A stretch of DNA of 6,057 nucleotides, from positions 1 to 6,057 of the forward strand of contig JAZRZH010000040.1 in the NCBI GenBank assembly GCA_045601245.1, read 5' to 3'. The position numbers were made by a program, and so were the translations under genes. This stretch comes from Cacconaster sp045601245 (lineage in GTDB: Bacteria; Bacteroidota; Bacteroidia; Bacteroidales; UBA932). Shown piece by piece: positions 1 through 5,735 of the stretch. The notes beneath the pieces were generated by a model, which was not told the DNA's origin, did not search any database, and was given only the letters and a program-made list of their open reading frames with translations. Position 1 is the first letter of the stretch, and every line of letters starts with the position of its first letter.

Positions 1-2
1 GC

Positions 3-578
3 CACGGAAGTCCTGTACTGGATCGACAGAATCACAGGCCGACCTGTATCAAGGTTTATAGAAGTCAGGATCCTGCTGAGCCGTCTGCACTTTGGCTTCC
101 GTACGGGAATGGAGCGTTTTCACTTGTCGTGATGCTCCCTCGCGAAGGTGAGGCCATTAGCGATTTCATACAGGGTCTGTCTTATGAAGATTATAAGTTC
201 TGGAATCAGAAATCCTGTACTTACGGCGACGAATTCACATACCACATCCCGACCATAGACATCAATTATATCGCCTATTCTGATCCGTGTGCCGATGCCC
301 TGGAAGATATGGGTCTGAATTACGGGGAAAACTGTAATTTCGAACGTGCAGTGGAAGGGAATGCGCAGGCACCTGTTTTCTCATTCGGACAGGGAGCTGG
401 AATCAAAGTGACAAAAGAAGGTACGGTTGCGGTTGCATACAGCGGGCAAAGCCTGACCTTGGACGATTCTCCCGGTACTTCGCCTGATCCGGTCGAATTC
501 ATAGCTGACCGTCCGTTCGTCTATGCCATTGTGGATGTCCACGGCACAATCCTCTTTATGGGCACAGTTACGAAATAG
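3..578 (+). CDS. Serpin-family protein, C-terminal part (5' end outside window)
   Basis: The frame is open from the left edge to TAG at 576-578, so the gene is 5'-truncated by the window; the ATG at 129 is internal. Serpins are suicide inhibitors of serine or cysteine proteases; bacterial ones are often secreted or lipid-anchored, but the N-terminus is not visible. Serpin landmarks appear in order: LPYGNGAFSLVVMLP (about 99-143), YEDYKFW, the FTYHIPTIDINY strand, DALEDMGL, a hinge-like GIKVTKEGTVAVAYSG before the reactive-centre loop, and the C-terminal signature FIADRPFVYAI...GTILFMGTVTK. The hinge departs from the inhibitory consensus EEGTEAAAAT: it has Val, Tyr and Ser in place of small Ala/Thr residues, so strong inhibitory activity is uncertain. 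The first about 20 codons in this frame do not look like serpin, whereas another frame there does; a frameshift or internal deletion is possible. The gene converges on the MATE gene. Confidence 0.8.
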   Translation, partial: HGSPVLDRQNHRPTCIKVYRSQDPAEPSALWLPYGNGAFSLVVMLPREGEAISDFIQGLSYEDYKFWNQKSCTYGDEFTYHIPTIDINYIAYSDPCADALEDMGLNYGENCNFERAVEGNAQAPVFSFGQGAGIKVTKEGTVAVAYSGQSLTLDDSPGTSPDPVEFIADRPFVYAIVDVHGTILFMGTVTK

Positions 579-595
579 CGTCTTGCCGCTATTTC
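572..595. terminator. Convergent intergenic hairpin holding both stop codons
   Basis: GAAATAGCG (572-580) pairs perfectly with CGCTATTTC (587-595) around a 6-nt loop. The serpin stop TAG (576-578) lies in the left arm and the MATE stop (589-591, TAG on the minus strand) in the right arm. Position between convergent genes suggests a bidirectional terminator. No T-tract follows on either strand, so its efficiency is uncertain. Confidence 0.5.
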
Positions 596-1926
596 ATTCC
601 CCGGAGGGCGGATCTGCACAGCGGGATGCAGAGCAGGAATGCGCAGACGTCCGACACTGACTGGGCTGTGACAAGGCCGGCGAGTTCGAAGATCCGGCTC
701 AGCAGGACGGCTGCGGGGATGAGGAAGATTCCCTGGCGGGAAAGTGCCACGATGACTGCCGGCCAGGTCTTGCGTATGTTCTGCAGGTACATATTGGTCA
801 GCACCACGAAGCCGCACAGCGGAAAGCTGAGGCATTGCCAGCGCATCGCGCGCGTGCCTATGGATATCACCAGCGGATCCGTCGCGCGGAACAGCCTGAT
901 GAGGCCAGGCGCCGTCACCAGTCCGGCCACCGCCACCACAGTGCAGTAAACCGTCGCCACCACCACGCTGAACTTGAAGGCCCGGCGCACGCGGTCATAG
1001 AGTTTCGCTCCGTAATTGAAGCCGCACACCGGCTGGAATCCCTGGCCGAAGCCTATCAGCAGGGCATTGGCGAAGGTCATCACGCGTCCCACCACGGAGA
1101 AGGCGGCGACGGATTCGTCACCGTAGCACGCCGCGCAGCGGTTGAGGCAGATGGTCGCCAGCGCCATAAAAGCCTGACGGCAGAGGGAGGGCAGGCCGCC
1201 GGCCGCAATCTCGGTGATTGAATTGCTGTTGAGGCGGAAGGCCCGAGGGTGGATGCCTACGCCTCCGTGTGTGGAGGACAGGCGCAGCAGTATGCAGAAG
1301 CCCACGAACTGCGACACAGCGGTCGCCATTCCGGCACCGCCCACGCCCAGATCCAGGCCGAAGATGAAGATCGGGTCGAGAATGATATTGAGCACGGCGC
1401 CCGAGAGTATGCCTATCATCGACATCGCGGCATTGCCCTGCAGGCGCATCTGGTTGTTGAGCACGAAACAGCCCGCTATGAATGGCGTGCCCAGCAGAAT
1501 GTACTGGAAATACTCCAGAGCATACGGCATAATTGTCTCCGTGCTGCCGAAGAATCGCATCATCGGCACGCGGAAGCAGGCGCAGACCAGTGCCAGGACC
1601 GCAGTGATGGCCATCGCCGAAATCAGGCCGGTGGCCGCCATTGAGGCCGCTCCGTCAGTATTGCGTGCCCCGAGGGCGCGGGAGATGTAGTTGCCCGAGC
1701 CGTGGCCGAAGAAGAATGCCGTGGCCTGGATCAGTACCATGAACGGGAACACCACGCCCAGCGCCGCCACGGACTGCGTGTCGATCCGGCCCACGAAAAA
1801 GGTATCCGCCAGATTGTAGATGCTCGTGACGAGCATACAGACAATTGACGGGATTGCAAACGAGCAGACCAGTCTTTCGACCGGTCTGCCCGTCATCTTT
1901 AGGAATTTCTCTTCCTGAGCGTTCAT
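589..1926 (-). CDS. MATE-family multidrug/metabolite efflux transporter
   Basis: This 445-residue inner-membrane protein has the length and about 12 hydrophobic segments of MATE transporters, which export cationic drugs or metabolites in exchange for Na+ or H+. MATE landmarks are PSIVCMLVTSIYNLADTFFVG (26-46), FGHGSGNYISRALGA (73-87), RLQGNAAMS...LNIILDPIF (161-187), and their second-half counterparts GFGQGFQPVCGFNYGAK (292-308) and QNIRKTWPAVIVALSRQ. This two-fold repeat, and the similarity to the MepA/DinF branch, are recognised by eye; the substrate cannot be predicted. The start ATG overlaps the stop of the upstream reductase by one base (TAATG), and GAGGT six bases before it serves as a Shine-Dalgarno inside the upstream gene, so translation is probably coupled. 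It is the last gene of a three-gene operon. Confidence 0.93.
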   Translation of the reverse strand: MNAQEEKFLKMTGRPVERLVCSFAIPSIVCMLVTSIYNLADTFFVGRIDTQSVAALGVVFPFMVLIQATAFFFGHGSGNYISRALGARNTDGAASMAATGLISAMAITAVLALVCACFRVPMMRFFGSTETIMPYALEYFQYILLGTPFIAGCFVLNNQMRLQGNAAMSMIGILSGAVLNIILDPIFIFGLDLGVGGAGMATAVSQFVGFCILLRLSSTHGGVGIHPRAFRLNSNSITEIAAGGLPSLCRQAFMALATICLNRCAACYGDESVAAFSVVGRVMTFANALLIGFGQGFQPVCGFNYGAKLYDRVRRAFKFSVVVATVYCTVVAVAGLVTAPGLIRLFRATDPLVISIGTRAMRWQCLSFPLCGFVVLTNMYLQNIRKTWPAVIVALSRQGIFLIPAAVLLSRIFELAGLVTAQSVSDVCAFLLCIPLCRSALRGMK

Positions 1927-3323
1927 TATTTGACCTCAGCCTCCCCGGCGCGAAGCTTCTCAGTATAATTGTTGATACGCTTCATCCATCTAGGGATATT
2001 GATGCTCTGAGGACATTCTTTCTGGCATTTGCCGCAGGAGACGCACTTGTCGGCCTGGGCGAGGCGCGGCACGCTCTTGTCGTATCCTACGAGGAAGACC
2101 TCGCGGGCGCGCTGGTAGTCAGGGTCCTTGGCGTCAGCCTTGACATTGCCTTCGTTGATGCACTTGTTGTAGTGCGCGAAGATTGCCGGGATCTGGAGCC
2201 CGAACGGACAAGGCATACAGTATTCGCATCCGGTGCAAGGCACGAGCGGGAAGTTGACGTATTCGACGGCGATCTCCTCGAGCAGGTCCATCTCCTCCTT
2301 TGTCAGCGGAACGAGAGGAGAGTAGGTCTTGAGGTTGTCCTGGAGGTTCTCCATATAGGTCATGCCGCTGAGGACTGTCAGCACGTTAGGATGAGTGCCG
2401 GCGAATCTGAATGCCCACGATGCGACGCTTGCATCCGGAGTCCTGGCGAGGAGCTTGCCGGTGGCGTTGTCGTTGAGGTTTGCGAGCGCACCTCCGCGGA
2501 GCGGTTCCATTATGACGACAGGAATATTGCGCTTTGTCAGCTCGTCGTAGAGCCAGGAGGCGTTGGTGTTGCGGGAGTTGCCCTCGGCCTGGTTCCAGTC
2601 GATGTAGTTCATCTGGATCTGGACGAAGTCGAAATGATACTTGTCGTGGAGGGTCATCATATATTCGAAGGTCTCGTGGTCGCCGTGGAATGAGAATCCC
2701 AGGTTGCGGATCTTGCCGGCCTTGCGCTCTCCCACGAGCCACTCGAGCACACCGTTGTCGATGAAACGCTTCCTTGCGGTCACCGATCCGGCAACGCCGT
2801 TCCTGGCGCCGCCCACCGTATGGAGCAGGTAGTAGTCTATGTAGTCCACCTTGAGGCGCTCGAATGACTGGTTGTACATTGCGACGGCGGCTTCCTTGGA
2901 ATAGTCCGAGGTGTTGGTCAGCTTGGTCGCGAGGAAGTATTCGCTGCGCTTGTGGCGCTGGAGCGCGATGGCTGTGGCCTCTTCGCTCTTGCCCCCGAGA
3001 TACTTCGGCGCCGTGTCGAAGTAGTTGACGCCGTGCTCGATGGCATAATCCACGAGTCTGTTGACGGCTTCCTGGTCGATGACCTTCTTCTTGCCGTCCT
3101 CACCGGCGATCTGAGGCCATCTCATACAGCCGTAGCCGAGGATGGAGATCCTGTCGCCCTTCGGGCTGGTGCGGTATGTCATTCCGGTGTCCGGAGTGAT
3201 GGTGTTCTGTGCGGCGGTCTTGCCCTTGACGGAGCAGGCCGTTGCCACCGTTGCGACTGCAAGTGTGCTGCCGCCGAGTTTCTTGAAGAATGATCTTCTG
3301 CTGATATTCTCGTTTTCTTTCAT
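1926..3323 (-). CDS. Tat-exported aldo/keto reductase with C-terminal [4Fe-4S] ferredoxin domain
   Basis: This 465-residue protein begins with a twin-arginine signal, SRRSFFKK (8-15), a hydrophobic stretch and ATAC (27-30). The last resembles a lipobox, though Ala at -3 is unusual. It is therefore likely exported folded with its cofactors and perhaps lipid-anchored. The aldo/keto reductase barrel spans about 50-350. The usual catalytic tetrad is visible: D103 and Y108 (YFDTAPKY), K134 (ATKL), H168 (LLHTV). A ferredoxin-like tail follows, with C363xxC366xxC369xxC372P and C427xxC430xxC433xxxC437P, enough ligands for two [4Fe-4S] clusters. Family knowledge: AKRs reduce carbonyls with NAD(P)H; the clusters and export suggest that electrons come instead from a membrane partner, plausibly the neighbouring polyferredoxin. 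The start is supported by AGGGAGGA about 8 nt upstream. It is the middle gene of the operon; the substrate is unknown. Confidence 0.9.
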   Translation of the reverse strand: MKENENISRRSFFKKLGGSTLAVATVATACSVKGKTAAQNTITPDTGMTYRTSPKGDRISILGYGCMRWPQIAGEDGKKKVIDQEAVNRLVDYAIEHGVNYFDTAPKYLGGKSEEATAIALQRHKRSEYFLATKLTNTSDYSKEAAVAMYNQSFERLKVDYIDYYLLHTVGGARNGVAGSVTARKRFIDNGVLEWLVGERKAGKIRNLGFSFHGDHETFEYMMTLHDKYHFDFVQIQMNYIDWNQAEGNSRNTNASWLYDELTKRNIPVVIMEPLRGGALANLNDNATGKLLARTPDASVASWAFRFAGTHPNVLTVLSGMTYMENLQDNLKTYSPLVPLTKEEMDLLEEIAVEYVNFPLVPCTGCEYCMPCPFGLQIPAIFAHYNKCINEGNVKADAKDPDYQRAREVFLVGYDKSVPRLAQADKCVSCGKCQKECPQSINIPRWMKRINNYTEKLRAGEAEVK

Positions 3324-3337
3324 TGTCCGGTCCTCCC

Positions 3338-4714
3338 TTATGCTATACTGTGGATTTCGTTGCCCTCGATGTAGATCGCAACCTCAGGCTTTGCAGGGCA
3401 GCTGAATTCGCATTTGCCGCAGCCGATGCAGCGTGCGGAGTTGACGGCAGGGATCCTGCCCTTGCCGTTGCCCACCATTTTGATGGCGCCCGCAGGACAA
3501 TCCTTCTCGCATTTGCCGCAGCCGATGCAGTTCTCCTTGAGTACTACGGCGTGGCCCACGCGGGTGGATGCCTTGTCGGCGATGGAGATAGGATGGATGG
3601 CGCCCGCAGGGCAGACGCTTGAGCATACGTTGCAGTCCGTCTTGCAGAAGCCCTTCTCGAAGCTCATCTCAGGCTGCATCAGCGAAGAGAGTCGGGTGGA
3701 AGGTCTCAGGACCGAGGAAGGACATTTTGTGACGCAGAGCTGGCAGGATACGCAGTGGTCCGAGAAGTTCTTGAGACTTACGGATCCCGCAGGCTTTACC
3801 GGAGTTTCGCGTGCCGGTACTTTCTTGTCCTGGAGCATTGCGATACCGCTCCCGACCTTTTCCTCCTTTGCGTTGAGGGTGGCTGCGGAAGCGAGCATCA
3901 GGCCGGCTGCCAGGAATCTGCGGCGTGACTTGTCGGCCGCTTCATTTTTCTTGTTGTTTGGCATATTCCAGAAGGGTTTGTATGAAATGGCGCCCTGGCG
4001 GCAGTTGCCGATGCAGTCCATACACACCACGCACCGGCTGTAATCTATGCGATGTTCAGCCGGGTTGATGCAGGATGACTTGCATTTGCGCGAGCACAGG
4101 GTGCAGCCATTGCATTTGTTTGTATCAATAACGGGTTTAAAGATAGAAAATTTCGAGAAGAATCCCAAAACCGTGCCCACCGGGCAGACGGTGTTGCACC
4201 AGAGGCGTCCGGCGAGCCAGGCCATGACGGAGATTGCCACCAGCGTCACGGCTGCGACAATGACGGTGGCCGGGCTTGTGGCCCATTTGCCGAGAGGCGC
4301 GAAGATGGTGGAGGCGATGCGGCCGAATGCGCTGTATGGCGCGATGAGCGCCGCTATTGAGTTGGCCCCTAGGATGATGAGCAGAATGAATGCCGCCAGG
4401 AAGGCGTAGCGCATCCAGGTGAGCGGCTTGCGGTAGTGGAACCTGTTCTTTTTCTTTTTTCCTCCGAAGAACGAAACGATGTCCTGCATTATGCCCAGCG
4501 GGCAGATGATGGAGCAGTACACCCTTCCGAAGACGATGGTGACTGCGACAAGCGCGGCGATCACCGCAAAGTTGAGGGCAAGCACGGCTTCGACAGCCTG
4601 TATCTTTGCTGCCCAGCCGACCCACGGATGGATGATCCCTGTGAAATCCAGGAAGAGCAGCGTCACCGCAGTGAAGAGCACTGCCGCCGCCGCGATGCGA
4701 ATTTTTCTGAGCAT
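3338..4714 (-). CDS. NapH-like membrane ferredoxin fused to NapG-like polyferredoxin
   Basis: From ATG at 4714 this is a 458-residue protein. Residues 1-170 hold about four membrane helices with GRVYCSIICPLG (64-74) and LWCNTVCPVG (171-180), the CxxxCP motifs of the NapH/MauN/FixG-type family. Then come cysteine clusters at 201-211 and 228-238. Residues 263-282 carry an internal twin-arginine-like segment (SRRRFLAAGLML). After it are four further CxxCxxCxxxCP-type clusters starting at C321, C357 (a CxxxC variant), C396 and C429. The layout reads as a membrane quinol- or ferredoxin-linked protein fused to an exported ferredoxin, an electron conduit across the inner membrane. A longer frame runs up to 4825 but would overlap the tRNA-Leu gene and lie upstream of the TAAATTTG promoter element, so the 4714 start is preferred; no clear Shine-Dalgarno precedes it. 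It is the first gene of the operon, ending 14 nt before the reductase. Confidence 0.85.
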   Translation of the reverse strand: MLRKIRIAAAAVLFTAVTLLFLDFTGIIHPWVGWAAKIQAVEAVLALNFAVIAALVAVTIVFGRVYCSIICPLGIMQDIVSFFGGKKKKNRFHYRKPLTWMRYAFLAAFILLIILGANSIAALIAPYSAFGRIASTIFAPLGKWATSPATVIVAAVTLVAISVMAWLAGRLWCNTVCPVGTVLGFFSKFSIFKPVIDTNKCNGCTLCSRKCKSSCINPAEHRIDYSRCVVCMDCIGNCRQGAISYKPFWNMPNNKKNEAADKSRRRFLAAGLMLASAATLNAKEEKVGSGIAMLQDKKVPARETPVKPAGSVSLKNFSDHCVSCQLCVTKCPSSVLRPSTRLSSLMQPEMSFEKGFCKTDCNVCSSVCPAGAIHPISIADKASTRVGHAVVLKENCIGCGKCEKDCPAGAIKMVGNGKGRIPAVNSARCIGCGKCEFSCPAKPEVAIYIEGNEIHSIA

Positions 4715-4740
4715 ATCTGCGATAAATATGAATCCGGCTA

Positions 4741-4775
4741 CAAATTTATCATTTATTTTAAAGACTTGTCGAAAA
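4741..4775 (-). promoter_or_regulatory. Bacteroidota-type promoter for the minus-strand redox/efflux operon
   Basis: On the minus strand TAAATTTG (complement of 4741-4748) matches the Bacteroides -7 consensus TAnnTTTG exactly. A TTTTCG stretch (complement of 4770-4775) lies 21 nt further upstream, where the loose -33 TTTG element is expected. Transcription would start just upstream of the ATG at 4714. It would exclude the two earlier in-frame ATGs. Confidence 0.5.
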
Positions 4776-4790
4776 TTATTCATACCTTCG
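4765..4790 (+). promoter_or_regulatory. Possible promoter of the tRNA-Leu gene
   Basis: TACCTTCG (4783-4790) resembles the TAnnTTTG -7 element with one mismatch and ends 9 nt before the tRNA. CTTG (4765-4768) could be the -33 element, although the 14-nt gap is short. It overlaps the divergent operon promoter region. Confidence 0.4.
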
Positions 4791-4859
4791 CATATGTATG
4801 CCCAGGTGGTGGAATAGGTAGACACGCGGGACTTAGACTTGCTCTTTGAAATGATTATT

Positions 4860-4864
4860 GGAGG
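4860..4864 (+). promoter_or_regulatory. Shine-Dalgarno of the intron-encoded HNH gene
   Basis: GGAGG ends nine bases before ATG 4874 and fixes that start. It lies in the terminal loop of the extended P1 helix, so it should be accessible in the folded precursor. Confidence 0.7.
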
Positions 4865-4873
4865 ATTAGTAAA

Positions 4874-5485
4874 ATGGGAAGGAAACAGTATGATATCAGT
4901 GAGTTGCGAGATATAGTATCATCAAGTAAATCACTGGCTGGTGTATTGCGCGCTCTCGGCCTTAGGCCGGTGGGTGGCAATTATCGTACAATAAAACGGC
5001 TGCTTGCCGACAATGATATTGATATTTCTCATTTTACTGGACAAGGATGGAATGTCGGATTAGGATTCAAGCCGAATCGGTTAGTTGCTGACGCAGACAT
5101 ATTTGTGAGAGATTCACAATACAAATGTTCATGGCGGCTTCGTGAGCGTTACAAAAAATACACTGGCATCAATCACTGTGAAAATTGTGGTTTGAGTCTT
5201 TGGCTTGATAAACCGATCCCATTGGAAATACACCATGTCAATGGTGATAATACAGACAATAGGTTGGAGAATCTTCGTTTGTTATGTCCAAATTGTCATG
5301 CTTTTACCGATAATTATAGAGGAAGGGCACATTTGAGTGCACTCTCCGAAAGGAGGGATGTAGAATGTCGTAAATTCAAGGAAGCCTTAACGGGTAATGC
5401 CGATGGTAATCTTGAGCCAAGCTTCCGTATGGAAGAAGGTGCAGAGACTAGACACGACACACCTAAAGACAAAGGTCAATGGTGA
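4874..5485 (+). CDS. HNH homing endonuclease encoded in the trnL group I intron
   Basis: This 203-residue protein has an N-terminal helix-turn-helix-like DNA-binding region (about 7-60: VLRALGLRPVGGNYRTIKRLL, then HFTGQGW) that is common in small bacterial and phage HNH proteins. An HNH nuclease core follows: zinc-knuckle pairs C102xxC105 and C138xxC141, and LEIHHVNGDNTDNRLENLRLLCPNCH containing H120/H121, N133 and H142. HNH enzymes nick or cleave DNA with a divalent metal; here the inferred role is to cut intron-less trnL alleles and drive intron homing. Residues 1-149 lie in the P1 loop. Residues from about 150 to 203 are translated from ribozyme core sequence, and the TGA stop sits in P8, so that tail probably has no nuclease role. 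Base composition is clearly more AT-rich than the operon to the left, consistent with transfer. Confidence 0.9.
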   Translation: MGRKQYDISELRDIVSSSKSLAGVLRALGLRPVGGNYRTIKRLLADNDIDISHFTGQGWNVGLGFKPNRLVADADIFVRDSQYKCSWRLRERYKKYTGINHCENCGLSLWLDKPIPLEIHHVNGDNTDNRLENLRLLCPNCHAFTDNYRGRAHLSALSERRDVECRKFKEALTGNADGNLEPSFRMEEGAETRHDTPKDKGQW

Positions 5486-5597
5486 AGGAATAGTCCAGAC
5501 CACAAATCGCAAGTGTAGCGAAAGCTATAGTGGTACGAAAATCCCGTGGGCAGCAATGTCCGTACGGGTTCGATTCCCGTCCCGGGCACAATTTATT

Positions 5598-5648
5598 GAG
5601 CCAACTCGTTGATTTTCAACGGTTGGCTCTGTTGTGACCAACTTTTTT
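5598..5648 (+). terminator. Terminator downstream of tRNA-Leu
   Basis: GAGCCAAC (5598-5605) pairs with GTTGGCTC (5622-5629) and CGTTGA (5607-5612) with TCAACG (5616-5621), giving 14 pairs with one bulged T and a 3-nt loop. Six T residues occur at 5643-5648. An alternative stem GTTGG (5622-5626)/CCAAC (5638-5642) abuts the T-run and would compete with the first. Confidence 0.75.
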
Positions 5649-5735
5649 CAGTTAAGGACACACCTCAGCTTCGAATTCAGTTCCGAGCCCACCAAGATAA
5701 ACGGACAGGTATCGTGTGTGAGTTGCGGAATTAAT
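5649..5735. other. Intergenic spacer with no recognisable gene
   Basis: Between the tRNA terminator and the foldback element I see no convincing coding region, RNA gene or promoter. Together with the terminator and the foldback repeat it fills the gene-free stretch from 5589 to 5917. Confidence 0.5.

Larger units (their letters stand above)
4835..5537 (+). ncRNA. Group I self-splicing intron (IC3-like) in trnL(UAA)
   Basis: The 703-nt intron starts after U34 and ends at G5537. P1: ACTTAGA (4831-4837) with TTTGAGT (5332-5338), T4834-G5335 being the splice-site wobble, continued by TGCTCTTT (4840-4847) with 5322-5329. P10: TTT (5332-5334) with exon AAA (5538-5540). P2: CTCTCC-GAAA-GGAGGG (5342-5357). 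P3: TGTCGT (5366-5371)/ACGACA (5454-5459). P4: TTCAAG (5375-5380)/CTTGAG (5411-5416). P5: GCC/GGT (5384-5386/5405-5407). P6a: CTTCC-GTAT-GGAAG (5422-5435). P7: GACTA (5446-5450)/TAGTC (5491-5495). P8: CACC (5460-5463)/GGTG (5481-5484). P9: ACCAC (5499-5503)/GTGGT (5530-5534), with inner TAGC-GAAA-GCTA (5516-5527). AATCTTGAGCCAA and AGGTGCAGAGACTA strongly resemble the Q and R elements of cyanobacterial and plastid trnL introns. An HNH gene lies within P1. Confidence 0.95.
4800..5588 (+). tRNA. tRNA-Leu(UAA), interrupted by a group I intron
   Basis: Exon 1 is 4800-4834 and exon 2 is 5538-5588, 86 nt when joined. Acceptor arms are GCCCAGG (4800-4806) and CCCGGGC (5581-5587), with one A-C mismatch at pair 5-68 and discriminator A5588. 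The D stem is GTG/CAC (4809-4811/4823-4825) with GG at 4817-4818. The anticodon stem CGGGA (4827-4831) pairs with TCCCG (5542-5546) around loop CUU-AAAA, anticodon UAA. A long variable arm GGGCA/TGTCC (5548-5552/5557-5561) makes it class II. The T arm is ACGGG-TTCGATT-CCCGT (5564-5580). No CCA is encoded; the bases after A73 are CAA. Without the intron model only two half-tRNAs are visible, so automated annotation may miss the gene. Confidence 0.95.

Noticed and set aside
589..4700. Numerous plus-strand frames opposite the three operon genes
   Set aside because: They are antisense shadows in GC-rich coding DNA; their translations are rich in Arg, His and Ala and lack domain motifs, while the minus frames carry clear families.
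4715..4825. 37-residue N-terminal extension of the membrane iron-sulfur protein (in-frame ATGs at 4825 and 4783)
   Set aside because: The longest version overlaps the tRNA-Leu exon on the opposite strand, the added residues are not membrane- or ferredoxin-like, and the perfect TAAATTTG promoter element lies downstream of both ATGs.
4800..4850. Exon 1 as an orphan tRNA fragment left by an integrated element
   Set aside because: The matching 3' exon at 5538-5588 completes every tRNA stem and the sequence between has a full group I core, so a split gene explains it better than an attachment-site remnant.
5397..5612. 71-codon plus-strand frame across the intron end and tRNA 3' exon
   Set aside because: It overlaps the ribozyme core and the tRNA exon, has no ribosome binding site and no recognisable protein features.
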